Shown here piece by piece: positions 26,077-37,700 of a stretch of 64,000 nt of DNA. This DNA comes from Tubiluchus corallicola (taxonomy: Eukaryota > Priapulida > Priapulimorpha > Priapulimorphida > Tubiluchidae). The stretch is taken from positions 538,603 through 602,602 of the forward strand of contig JAQGDQ010000116.1 of NCBI GenBank assembly GCA_030141605.1. Direction: 5' to 3'. Each line of letters opens with the position of its first letter. The first letter of the stretch is position 1. Under the pieces are notes generated by a model, which was not told where the DNA came from, searched no databases, and saw nothing but the letters and a program-made list of their open reading frames with translations. The translations under genes were made by a program, and so were the position numbers.

Positions 26077-26784
26077 ATATTCATACATTGAACATTGATA
26101 CATTGACATCTTTGTTGCCATAGCAAAAGGCATGAAAGCTCATACTGGCTATAAGCAACCAGCTTATAAAATGTTTTGTAACTTTGACTAGCTCACTGTT
26201 TCTGAGCTGCCTGTATTATATAATTCAGGCGTGAGACATTTAAAATGTTTGAATATGTGATGCCCGCAATCTGAGTATTTTTGGAATATGCCGAGCTTTA
26301 CGGCTGTTAATTTCTAACGGTGTTCTGCTATTCTGTAAATGGAATTTATTTATTGCATGTTAGTTTTTAGCTCATTTTACAGGTAGTAAACCTAGAAAGG
26401 GTTTTGATGATCATTGTATGTAAAGTGGCATAATATTTATTGTGGGTAACGATAATTCCTTTGCATGTACAGATTTTTATATCACATCGTAATTGTTAAT
26501 TACCTAATCTTCAGTTATTTGTGTACTTATAAGTTAGCCTTGGCATTGAAAGACATTTTGCAAGTTGTAGAAATTCACATATCCGAGTACCATATTCAGA
26601 TTAATTTATTTTAGCAATTGAACAATTTTTGTACTGATATTTGCCCTGGTAGAAAACATTTTGACTATTTAAAATTATGAATTTCGCAAGTTTCTTTTAT
26701 TACTAGGACAAACCTAAACTTACTCAAGTTAGATTTAGAAGCAAAACATGACTGAAAAGAAATGTGGTAGAACTGGGACTAAGC

Positions 26785-26856
26785 CTGGATTTGAACTAGA
26801 AATTCTTGGTTGCAAGTCCAATGCCTTGCCACTAGGCCACACATCCACTTATGATT
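26785..26856 (-). repeat. tRNA-derived SINE head or decayed tRNA-like sequence
   Basis: On the minus strand a tRNA-like A box (TGGCCTAGTGGCA) is followed about 35 bases later by a B box (AGTTCAAATCC). The 3' side does not pair with the 5' acceptor strand, so it is not a working tRNA. Past the B box it runs into CCACATTT, a word also found after the B box of the element at 27903-27945, which suggests one SINE family. Confidence 0.6.
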
Positions 26857-27902
26857 AGAGCAGGTTTACTAATTTTACATTATAATAGTAATAATTATTA
26901 ACCAGTTAATTATTTTTATCAATTAATTAGTTATTTTTTAATTAATTTAGAGCCCAGGGTAAATTTACTGATGATTAATTACTGATTTGGTTAATTTATT
27001 TTTCAAGATTACAAAATAATCACATTCACAGATTATTCAAGTATGTAAGTCAACTGTAAAAAATATCTTTACTTTTGCAACACAATTAGCTAATCATCAC
27101 AGAGTCGATGAGTAAATTGACACTCGAAAATATTGCATTGATGGGGCATTAGGAATGAATTAAGGTTTGTCTTGCTCTCAAAGGGCTGTGTGATTTTGCT
27201 TTCAAGTGGTTCTGACATTTCTGACATTCAAGATTTCAAATTCATATCCAGGCTAAGCCTTGACTTTCATATTTTGAACAAGTTTTGTTTCAAAAGTTTT
27301 AATTAAGATTACAGAATAATATTTCTTATATTGTTAATACTTTCTAATTATAATACTTATAGAAAGAACGAAATACATGTACTTATTGTACTATAATTAT
27401 TATATAGATATCATCCAGTATCCATAGTGTTTACATAATTTGTGTGTATGTATAGATTATGAAATAAAGCTGCCTGCTATGTCTGCTCATTATAATTACA
27501 TGTATACTGTGATTTTACGCTTACTGCTTGCTTACTACTTATGGTAGCCCCTCGATTCGAGAACACTGAGCCTTTCTTCTGTAGTATAGGTATAAATCTA
27601 CAGCAGCAAATGTGGGCAATAGAATTGTCAGTAGAAAACCTCAGTTTGAATAGAAAAATAACCACTAAAACGGCCACAGAAAACAAGATTGCATAATCCA
27701 CAAGTATTTATTTGACTAATATAAGCCATGACACAATAACAATTATTAACTGTTATTTTTATCATAGCAACGGTGATTATAAAGGGCTTGTTAGAATACA
27801 AAAATTGGCACAAAGGAGACTGTTCAGAAAATTTTTCTGTAGTGATTGAATACTCATAATTGTTGAATTTTGAAACCAAATTTACTCCAAAATAGAACAT
27901 TT

Positions 27903-27945
27903 ATATGAAAAATGTGGAATCACCCTAGATTTGAACCAAGCACTT
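27903..27945 (-). repeat. Second SINE-type B-box fragment
   Basis: The minus strand reads CTTGGTTCAAATCTAGGG and then ATTCCACATTTTTC. The B box and the CCACATTT word match the element at 26785-26856, in the same orientation. Only the 3' half is preserved. Confidence 0.45.
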
Positions 27946-27969
27946 CTTGAAAGTGAGATCTCTCTTATT

Positions 27970-30714
27970 CAAATCCAAACAGTTTTTTTTCTGAAATTTT
28001 CACATTTCCTGTGTTGGAGCAAATTTAGTTTCCAATTCAACAGTTGTTGATTTATTCCATCATTATTAATAATAATAATCTTGAAATAGTTTTGACTGCA
28101 AGAACTGGTATTTAACGGGGTAGCTACCATTAAATAGCCAAAACTTACTTTGGAATCATTATTACACAAGCTAAACAAAGTATTAAATTATAATTGTTAC
28201 TACATTTAAAATGAAAAAGATGCTGCCATTTGTAGTAGTTACTACATATTTACCAGTTTAAACAAATTATTTAAAATGAAGACAGAAATACCGTATTTAC
28301 AATTGCATTGCAATAATTGGTCTAGCATATAAAATACACTGAACATAAGTCACTTTTAAAATTAAATATAAAAACTGATTGTATTTTAGACAATGCAACG
28401 TAGTATTTCTCTGTAAGGGCATAAAAAATCAGTGAATCACAGTCTATATTAGAGGACAAAATAATAACAAAGCAGTATATGCAGCGACACTATGAAGTTC
28501 AGTCTAGCTGACAATTTGTTTGACAGTTCATTTACTTAACATTGGTCCTCAGCTCATCACATAGAGGTGAAGGTGAAATCTTGTTTCTGAACATTTTCAT
28601 CCAAAACAATCTCAGGAGTAAATACAGTTCTTTTTGTGCTTACAGCGGAGCTTTTCCTGTTCAACGTTCACCGATAACATTTGAGTAAGCTGATTATTTC
28701 ATGGTTGATATAAGCTTCTTCATTATCCACTTCAGTATCCGTAAACTGAGTAATATGTAATCCACCAATATAACCCTGCCTCCTAAAATCATCAAAATAC
28801 CATTGTCAGAAAAACTGCATTATTGGAACTTTTGATTTGTTATTATACCTACAATAAAAATAAGTAAAACCGTAATAGCAATCATTTGCATTTAATTGAT
28901 GAATATACACAATAATAACGTGTACATAAATTTCTTCAAATGTTATAGTCTAACTTCTGACAGGATTAGCACATGAAACTACATTAAAAAATGCAGAGGT
29001 AACTCCTAATTGAAGCAACTATAATGATAATGAATTTTGTTAAAACACAATTTTATTCAAAGATATTATTCAAAAATCAGGCTGGCGAGGCAAATATAAA
29101 AAAGTAATTGTAAACTGTGTCTGTATAACACGAAGTGAAATTTGGTGGAAAAAACAGGCATCGACTTGCAGGTGGCTATGTACCCGTACAGTTTTCGTGA
29201 GGTTAGTACTACTGTAATTCGCAATATTATTGTTACAACTATAGCTTATGCATGAAATGTAGAATTCTGTTACCTATAGAAACACCTTGTTGACGCTTTT
29301 TTGAACATTTATAGGCAACGTAGTAGGTTGGCATTAACTATTTTCTGTTTGTAGCAATTTCACTACACGGGATACTTTGTACACGCAATTAAAAACTTCA
29401 GACACACGCATAATAACTAACATAATAGCTTGCCCAAGTGAATTATTTTGTGATTTCATTGGAAATTGTATAAATCTCAGAAAAGTGTTTGATAAAGAAC
29501 TTAAACTGAAAAGTGATGAATAATGTTTAAAGAGACCCCATCACTATGTTCTTACTTGGAGGCTCATCCTTGGGGATGAGTGGGTTCAGCGTATTCACAG
29601 GTGCCCATTGTGCCCATCCATGATTTCTAAGAAAGAGAGTAGGGCAATGGAAAAAACTAATGGAGTACCTACTTAGAAGAGCGTGATGAGAAGATTGCAT
29701 GTGAGAAAACAGAGTGGAAAATTAATATGATTGCAGTAAAAGCAAATTACAGATTTTTAAGTTTTTAAAGATGATAGATAGATTCATTTGCTTGACTTGT
29801 ACAACACAATGTGAATCAAGACAAACAAAATTCAATTAGAATGGAGAAAGGGTGGCGAAAAACCAAACGGTTGTCGAATCAGCCACCCTTCTCATAGGAC
29901 ACTAAGAAATAATAACAGTGTCCGCTAACAGTGAACATTTTGATTGGGTAATTTGAGTGGAATGTGAAAAATTTATAAAAAAAATAAAACTGTGATGGTC
30001 ATGTAAAATAAAAATAATAAATTTAGTTAAATGTCAAGGCATGAGATTTGCATATAAGATTAAGCAAATTACCAGTCTAACAAAAGGTTGTAGTAACCTA
30101 ATAAGAAAAATAAATCACGACTAAGCAAAAATAAGTAAACGATTAATTTTACAATAATTAAATATACAGTTGCACATGCATTTGAAGATAAAATACTCAT
30201 ATAATTATGTAATAAAATGAGAGGGAGCAAATTATAAATATGCAACATATCTGTATGCATTTATCTTTTGCAAAATAAAGATAATAAAGAAATACACACA
30301 AAAAACATAAACAAAATTGGCAAAACTGAACAAAATAAGCAAATTTTTGAAGCGTACCTTAATGAAACATACACAGAAAAATATGTAAAGCAAAATCAAG
30401 TAAACAAAACTCAAAACAAATCAGGTAAAAATAAATGGCATATAAGGAATATATGCATAATCATGCATTTACCTTTTATCAGCTCCTGCTTGATGTACAG
30501 ATTCCTAACAAGAAATTTTGACTGTTTTCACTCTTCTGTATACTGTAAGGTAAAATCTGCAGGATGAAATATTAGATAAGAACAAAATTTAAATTGGGGG
30601 TAGAATCTAATGACCATAGACTTGATTGACTTAATGACTAATGCCTGTAGACTAGCCCAACAGAGAAAATAATAATTATAAATTTAAATATATTGTGTGG
30701 CTATACAATGTCTA
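27970..30714. other. Intergenic AT-rich stretch
   Basis: No exon was recognised on either strand. A perfect nine-base stem (AAGGGTGGC at 29848-29856, GCCACCCTT at 29882-29890) encloses a 25-base loop. Long A/T runs produce several spurious open stretches near 30070-30570. Confidence 0.5.
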
Positions 30715-31015
30715 TTACTCCTCATAGGGGCTAGGAATGTTGTAGTTATCAATTAAAAGAGAGTAGTATTTCCGTTTCAAAGAATTTAACAACCCTGTAG
30801 TAATATCAGCAGGCAAAGTGTTCCATAGTGTAAGCCTTTGATATTTTAGAGATTTATGTCCTTTAGACGTATTAAATCTTTCAGTGAAGAGGGAACTACT
30901 AGTGGTAAATCTTGTACTGTAGCTGTGCATATGAGACATAGGGGTGTAATAATTTTTGAACAGGTTGGGCAGCAAATTATGTTTGAACTTGTGTACAAAC
31001 TTTAGTTAAACATTA
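30715..31015 (-). mobile_element. LINE reverse-transcriptase C-terminal fragment
   Basis: The minus-strand frame stays open for 86 codons from 30975 and has no start context; similarity extends upstream to about 31010 (VHKFKHNLLPNLF). Landmarks are NLLPNLFKNYY, HMHSYSTRF, the YQRLTLWNTLPADI block and a final LKRKYYSLLIDNY. The order LLP-F ... TR ... LWN-LP ... FK/LK is typical of the last part of CR1/L2-like LINE polymerases. The copy is 5'-truncated and sits about 700 bases upstream of the Fos start codon. Confidence 0.7.
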
Positions 31016-31104
31016 TTAGTTATTAGTTTGTTAAAAATTTTGCACAGAAACTGCAGTTAAATTGCACTAATTGTATGCTGTTTCAAACATTTTATTGACA
31101 AAGA

Positions 31105-31208
31105 ACATAGGTGGCTGAATTAATCGAATCTATAATTTTAGGTTCGAATCGAGTTCGAACTAAAAAAAACTCGTTTGAATCGAATTCAAACGTTCGATTC
31201 TCACCCCT
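31105..31208. repeat. Palindrome-rich possible end of a hAT-type DNA element
   Basis: Two near-adjacent palindromes, GTTCGAATCGAGTTCGAAC (31142-31160) and GTTTGAATCGAATTCAAAC (31173-31191), are followed by GTTCGATTCTCACCCCTA. Read from the right, TAGGGGTGAGAATCGAAC resembles the start of hAT-type terminal repeats. No matching opposite end or target duplication was found. Confidence 0.35.
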
Positions 31209-31293
31209 ATTGACGACACATCTAAATATGTGGTCATGAAGTCAGACTGCTGTGCCACGCAGGCACGCATAGATAATAATATTACTAATATCC

Positions 31294-31416
31294 TACGTCA
31301 TCTGACTTTGAGTCACCATCATGAGGCTTTATTACATATTATTGTTAATACGTGTCGGGCATCCCTATGATGAGGTTTTGTGCCAATTAGGATGCGACAT
31401 GTGCAAAATGACGTCA
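31294..31416 (+). promoter_or_regulatory. AP-1 and CRE motifs upstream of Fos
   Basis: A perfect AP-1/TRE site TGAGTCA lies at 31309-31315, a half-CRE TACGTCA at 31294-31300 and a perfect palindromic CRE TGACGTCA at 31409-31416. All are 330-450 bases upstream of the Fos ATG. Vertebrate FOS promoters are driven by CRE- and AP-1-like sites among others. No clear serum response element (CC, six A/T, GG) was seen. Occupancy is inferred. Confidence 0.5.
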
Positions 31417-31594
31417 TTAATGTGTTTTCAGCATTGTGATTTTTGCTGAATGGCAGTACTTAGTTTAGTCCGAATGTAAAACTGAGTTTTCATTCTCAAT
31501 GTTTTTTATAAATTCGATTTCTTGCTGGTGCTGTCCCAGAAAAATAGCGATTTCTATATACAGTGTTTTGCGAATTTGATTTTGTCTAAATGGC

Positions 31595-31602
31595 TTATAT
31601 AG
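31595..31602 (+). promoter_or_regulatory. Candidate Fos TATA box
   Basis: TTATATAG would place transcription start near 31625-31635, giving a leader of roughly 115-125 bases. An acceptor-like TTATCAG ending at 31681 means an additional upstream leader exon cannot be excluded. Confidence 0.35.
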
Positions 31603-31646
31603 AATTTCGCATCATTCTCATATCCATTCTCTGAGTTTAACAATCA

Positions 31647-31764
31647 ATGAAGCATGATGATTATGATCATGTTGATTATCAGGAAAGACATTGATTTTTT
31701 GTATCAAACCTGTAAAGTTAACAAGGAGATTGAGAAAGCAGCTCGATATGGAACAAGTAGTTGA
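31647..31764 (+). promoter_or_regulatory. Upstream AUG cluster in the presumed Fos leader
   Basis: ATG at 31647 opens a 15-codon frame ending in TGA at 31692-31694. Four further ATGs at 31654, 31657, 31663 and 31669 share one frame that runs to TGA at 31762-31764, past the Fos ATG at 31748 and out of frame with it. If the leader begins near 31630, these would strongly limit initiation at the Fos start. Confidence 0.4.
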
Positions 31765-34700
31765 TCCATCAAATTCATCGTATTCAGCTTCGTCGGTGAG
31801 TGGAATTTGTATCTGGAATAAATCCGAATAATTGCTACCAGATATGTACTCATTGTTCGTGCTTTTTCGGTTTGCCTGTATTATAATAGTATATTACTAT
31901 ATATCGTTTTATATTGTAGCAACTAGTAATAGCCACAACGTAATAATATATCAAGAAATACAATGTGATAAGCAATACGGATGGGTGTATGAAATAAAAC
32001 TTTTATAAAAAAATATAACATAGATTTGGATTTTGACCAAGTATTACATTTAAAAAGTCAGAATGAAAAAGAGAAGTAAAAACAAAAAGTTAAACAATGT
32101 AAAAGGTGCTTGTAAAGAAAAAAACAGCTACTAGCACCAAATTACGACTACAAAAACACACACAATGGGAATGCAAGGAATACATTAAACAAGGAAATTT
32201 GACCAAAGTGACACAAATTTTTAATATATATCTAAACATGGTCCATCTAAAATGTAGGTATAAGAATAAATATAAACAAGGCTCGAAATATCCGACATGC
32301 AACATGTGTGACGACATGAAAAAACACTTACTTGAATGTGAAAACATTAGAGACTGGTCTAATAATGAATCAGCTGTGTCTATTAAAGATGTGGGGAGTG
32401 ATGATATACAGTGACTGTACAAGATGTGCAACTATGTTGAAATATGCTTAAAAAAATTGTAACAACCTGATATAGTGAACAGCTGACACTGCAGTCGGAA
32501 ATGTTTGCTTGGTCGTGAAGATAAAGCAGGTCGTGAGGAAGCACAGGAATGTCAACAAGCACAAGTTTGTGAGGCTGAGACACTTAGGTGGGGCCTAGCG
32601 TGCACTGCTGATCAGTCTATTAAATATTATTTAAATTTGTTTAGTTTAATAGACTGATCGGCAACACACAGTCCACTGTTATACAGTTGGATATGTACAT
32701 ACTTTTAAAACTAACAAGGAAGATTTGGTCACATCTATAAAAACTTCATTGAAGCTTGGAATTTTGCATGGTTGTTATGGTACTTCTATCCTTTCTTTGT
32801 TATTGGAGGGCTCACAATAGTCTTATTGCCAAGTGACTACTGCCACAGTTACATTCGGGTGGCACAGAAAAAACTTGCTGAAGTTTAGACTATGATGATG
32901 TTAAAAGCAACTACCCTGCAAAGTTGAAATACCAACTGTGTCTAGATGAAATGAGAATATGAGACAAAAAAAATGAGGTGCAACAATTTGAACTCTAAAT
33001 GTTCAAAGAAGGACTTTTGTTTTATTTTTACTGATGAAAAGAGCTTTACACTAGAGGTAGTGAGCAACAGAAAGAATGATTGTATATGCAGAAAAAAAAG
33101 ATGTTCGCGATGGTCTAATGTCTGAGACTCATCTATTTTTCAGCTATGAAATTGTGTGGTCAAAAATTCTGGACACTTGCTGAAAGTAATAGTGAAACAC
33201 AGAATTTTTTCCTGCACTTACTTTTTTACTTAGAAATTGTTTTAAAATTTCTGTATCTTTGGAAAGATCTATGGGACTGACCTAAAATTTTTGGTGCTAT
33301 AACATAAGCATCCATAACATCAGCACAGTAATTTTCAATTGATTACATTATTTTATAATATATTCTTTGCAGCATTGGATATAAATATCTTTTGCTATAA
33401 AAATTTACCTATAAATGAGATTCTGAAGATCTGATGTCATACTTTTAGATTTACAGTGTAAATTTTCTCTTTGAATATTCAGACATTAATACCTGTGGCA
33501 ACATATGGATCCAATACAACTCCGACTTTAACTCCAACAACACTTGCAAACATTGAGCAATCTTTTGTTGAATTAACTACTGTGCCAGTTACTTCTCAGT
33601 CTGGAGTTCTTCCCAACCAGGTAAAATTTAAAAATTTGAAAAAATGCCAAGGATCTTTAATAAGTTGTCTATCTTTGTTGAATGTTGCGACTTAATTGCA
33701 GCTAGCTTTTAAAGTTGAGTATTTTCCGTGAAGCGGCTGTCAAAATTTTTATTTTAAATAGTTAAGCAAATAAGTAGACAAACATGATTTTCCTATTGCA
33801 AACATGTTTGAAATATTTTTTGATACAGCAGCAGTTGAGCACTATTTCATTCTATAAAACTCAAAGAATCGCTGTCACTTCAAATTCTTAGTCGCTTTTA
33901 ATGATCAGATTTTCCAATTTTTACAATTATGTCATTGAAGAGTACTATCCACAACTTGAAATTATGCACTAATTTGATATAGCCAAAAGCTAGGAACATG
34001 GAATTGTTCAAAAAATACTTGGACACACTGATGTTGACCAATATGCAGTGTGTAAGTGACAGCAGCAGCAGTATAATATTTTGAAGAGTGCAATTACAAA
34101 CCTATTTTTTTAGAAAGTCATGATAAGGCATACTATAATTTTTTTTGAAAATTGCTACTACAAATATGTGCTTCTTGTGGCACTTAATAAACCTACCTAC
34201 ACTTTATAATTTTTCTTCATTTAACAAATTCTACTCCAGGTTGCATAATTTCCAAGTATGTGGTGTGAACTTCTTGAATTTTATTGTGATGTTTTCAGTA
34301 AAAAACAGTTATTTTTTAAATATTAACAAAACCAGTTTTGAACAGCAGAGCACTGTCAACCCTGCTTGTAATTTTGAATGATGTGTTTTAGGTTTGTGTT
34401 AAAACCATTTGTATAACTGCTTTTTTGTCTGTTATCCATAATACTGTAGGCATTCTATATTTAGGCTGGTTTTGTGCCACCTGTAATTGACTCTACAAGT
34501 GCGACATCTAGTGACATGTCACGTGACTCGTTCCATTCTGAGGACGACATACGATGGTCACTGTCTGCGCCAATCATGAGTACTTGTCCATCTCAAAATC
34601 AAACCACCAATGCCACGACAACGACGTCTGTTGCTGAAATTGTTTCGATAACACCCAGGAGAACTGGTGGTCGCAGAGTTAAACAACAAAATGTGAGTCC

Positions 34701-37700
34701 CCATAATCAGAAAAATGGGTAATTTCACCGTGTCGGACATATATTTCGGATGCTGCTTCTTTGATGGCTGTTTTTACATGTAAATAATGATAATTAAGTA
34801 ATTGTAGGTCTTGTAATTTGGGTTGTAATTTGTGAAATGATTTTAGAAAATGTCATGGTGTCGGACGTACGCAGAAAACATATATTTCTAAGACTAGCTT
34901 GAATAAAATTCAAAATTCTGTAATGTATGGGAATTATGTGAAATTATTGCAAGTAATTTTACTAGTTACACGCGATGCTTATAATCATACTTGTATTACT
35001 AATTAACATTATTTGCAAATATTGAAATAAGCATAACTTGCCAGAATGCTTTACCTTTCTTTAAGGTCTGGTGTCCCATAGTGCAACTCTGTTTCATCAA
35101 TAATAGTGCTGTCTGTGGGTCAATGTGCACTAGTTTGGTGTCGGATGTACACATTGTCGGATGTACATTATAATCAGTGGCATTTCTAGTACACCATTAT
35201 CGCCTAATGTCATGTATCAACGTGTGTGTGCTGCAAGTATGCATTGTATTTTAAACTGTAGGTACTGGGATCAAATCGCATTGTTGTGAGAACAATAAAT
35301 GTTAATTTTTGGTGTCAGATGTATCACAATCATATGGTCTGGTATCCTTAAGTAGCATACAGGAAAACTTCCAAGGCAACACTTTACATCACACTGAAAA
35401 GTCTATATAGTGGACTTAAAGAACTAGTGTGGAGAATGATTTCAGACTGTTTTTACAGGAAAGTATGAAAAAGCAAAATCAGCATCAAATTTGCGTGTCT
35501 TATGTGCAGCTTATGAGCTGGTATATCCAAGGACATATTTCAATATAAAAGTGTTTATTTTGTATCGAAAGTGTTTTTCTTCAAAACTAGGTGACATTAT
35601 CTGTGTAATTGTTACACAAACAACATTGTAGAATAATTTCAAAATTTTGGTGTATGGATTGAGATATTGTTGAATTGCGTTAATGTAAATTTTGTTTCGT
35701 AGCTTAACATACCAGATGGCTATAAAAAGTAGTTAACAAGATTCAAGTCGCATCTCTGTAAGTAATGTTAACTCTTTGCTAAGCTGGATACCTTTTTAAG
35801 TTGCACAGTGCTTGAAAACAGATTTGAATTTATACCTTTTATTACTTGGAACCTCAGACTTGGATGTGCCAGTATTCTAGCTGCCGTAATTGCATTTGTA
35901 GTAAAATATAATTATTGTTTGTGTTCATAAATTTGCATTTTTTTAGTTGACAAAAAACGTCCTACATTTATTTAGTTAACACCTGAAGAAGAAGAAAGAA
36001 GACGATTACGCAGAGAACGAAACAAATTGGCTGCAGCAAAGTGTAGGAAGAGGCGTTTGGACAGAACTAATACTCTCTTGGGTGTATTTATTTTGTTAAT
36101 TCTCATTTCTTGTATGTGCTTTAATAATAAATATGGCAGGGTGGTACGACTGGTACTATTGTCATATTTTTTGTTACTGTATGATGTTTATGCATAAATT
36201 TTATGCAATATGCTTTTCACGATAGACGATTATATTATGAATGCAAAATACTGTCATTTCGTGACATGTTTTGTAAAAGTAGAACTTATGTTGGTAAAGG
36301 GAATTATTTTTACAATTGTAGACTCATTCTCTTTTTATCACTCACTGTCAGGCTGGCAATTGCATGGCAAAATTTGGAAAGTGAGAGTAAAATTCAGTGA
36401 AGTTGCATTATCTTAGACAAAATGTTTATCCCAAGGAATGCTTACTTTGTGTGCATGCAAAGACTTTAATGAAGAGAGGTAGATTTCATGTTTATTAAAG
36501 TCAAATAAGTTAGTATCTTTTGATTGTTTTCGTTCTTGGCCCATTGAAAAAGGTGACTGTATAAAAGCTCTGGTCTTTCAGAAGTTCTTCCACAATGCGC
36601 TGGTCAGCTATTGAACTGATGATCATTCACTTTGAATTACTACTAATTTTTAGTGTGGTTTTAGTACTAATTACTGCACCTCGCTAATGGATACTTAAGA
36701 GGCTAATCCTCAGCGTGTCAGTGAGAATTATAGCTTTATACGTGAAAACTTGATAACTTTAAAAATTAATTTTATAAAGTAGTGTTACTGAAGCAGACCC
36801 GACTAAAGTCAAATTATTAAGTTTCTGATTTCACAAAAATTGTTTGAGCTAATAGTATAAAAAATTGTGCCCACTACTTCAAGCTAATAATGATTCTAAT
36901 AGTGGTAGTGATCAGTTGCACTAATGCTCACTGTATCTACAGAAATTTTTAAGAAGCAACAATCCAGTCACAGGAACAGTCAAGAAGAGACAAATTTGCA
37001 AATTTTTGAAAGTTCCATGTTTAAAAGTTTTTTTTATTTTGGAGGATTCTTGTTTAGCAAAGTGAAGATATGTAACATTCGCTATAGTTTTATTAGGACA
37101 TAAATGCACAAAAGGTTAAAAAGTTTTATTACAAAAGCGCATCTCCAATTATGGAAAATGTCTCTTTGATGTTACCCTTTTATCTAAGTTTTACTCATGT
37201 TAGTTGGGCAAAAAGATTCTGGATCTACATCCAACTCTGCTGTCTGGTCACTGTCCAGCATACCAATCTGTTCTGTCCATTACTTACTGCTAGTAACTAT
37301 CAGTTAGTGCATGCTCATTTTTTCATCTGTCAGTCATTATTGTGCATTGTTTGATGTTCTTGTGTTTTACTCATTTACTGTCCTTTGCTTTTGGTCACTA
37401 TTGTATTATTGTCAATTTGAAAGATAGGTTCATGGATTAGTGTTGCAGCAGATTTTAGGATTTTTGTTGTTTCAGGAAACTGAAGTTTTAGAAGAAGAGA
37501 AACAGAAGATTGAGAATGAGATTACACAACTGCAATGTCAAAAAGAACAACTAGAATGCATATTGAGGTCACACTTGCCGATGTGCAAGAAGAAAATCAG
37601 CACTTCAGTGCAAAATGCACTGCTGAGTGCAAAGTGCACTGCAAAGAAAGAAGTCGTGCAGGTAACTGAGTTGAATTTTTTTGTATTGGTTTTCTCCTTA

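Noticed and set aside
26785-26856. Functional tRNA gene
   Set aside because: A and B boxes are present, but the acceptor strands do not pair and the anticodon stem is mismatched.
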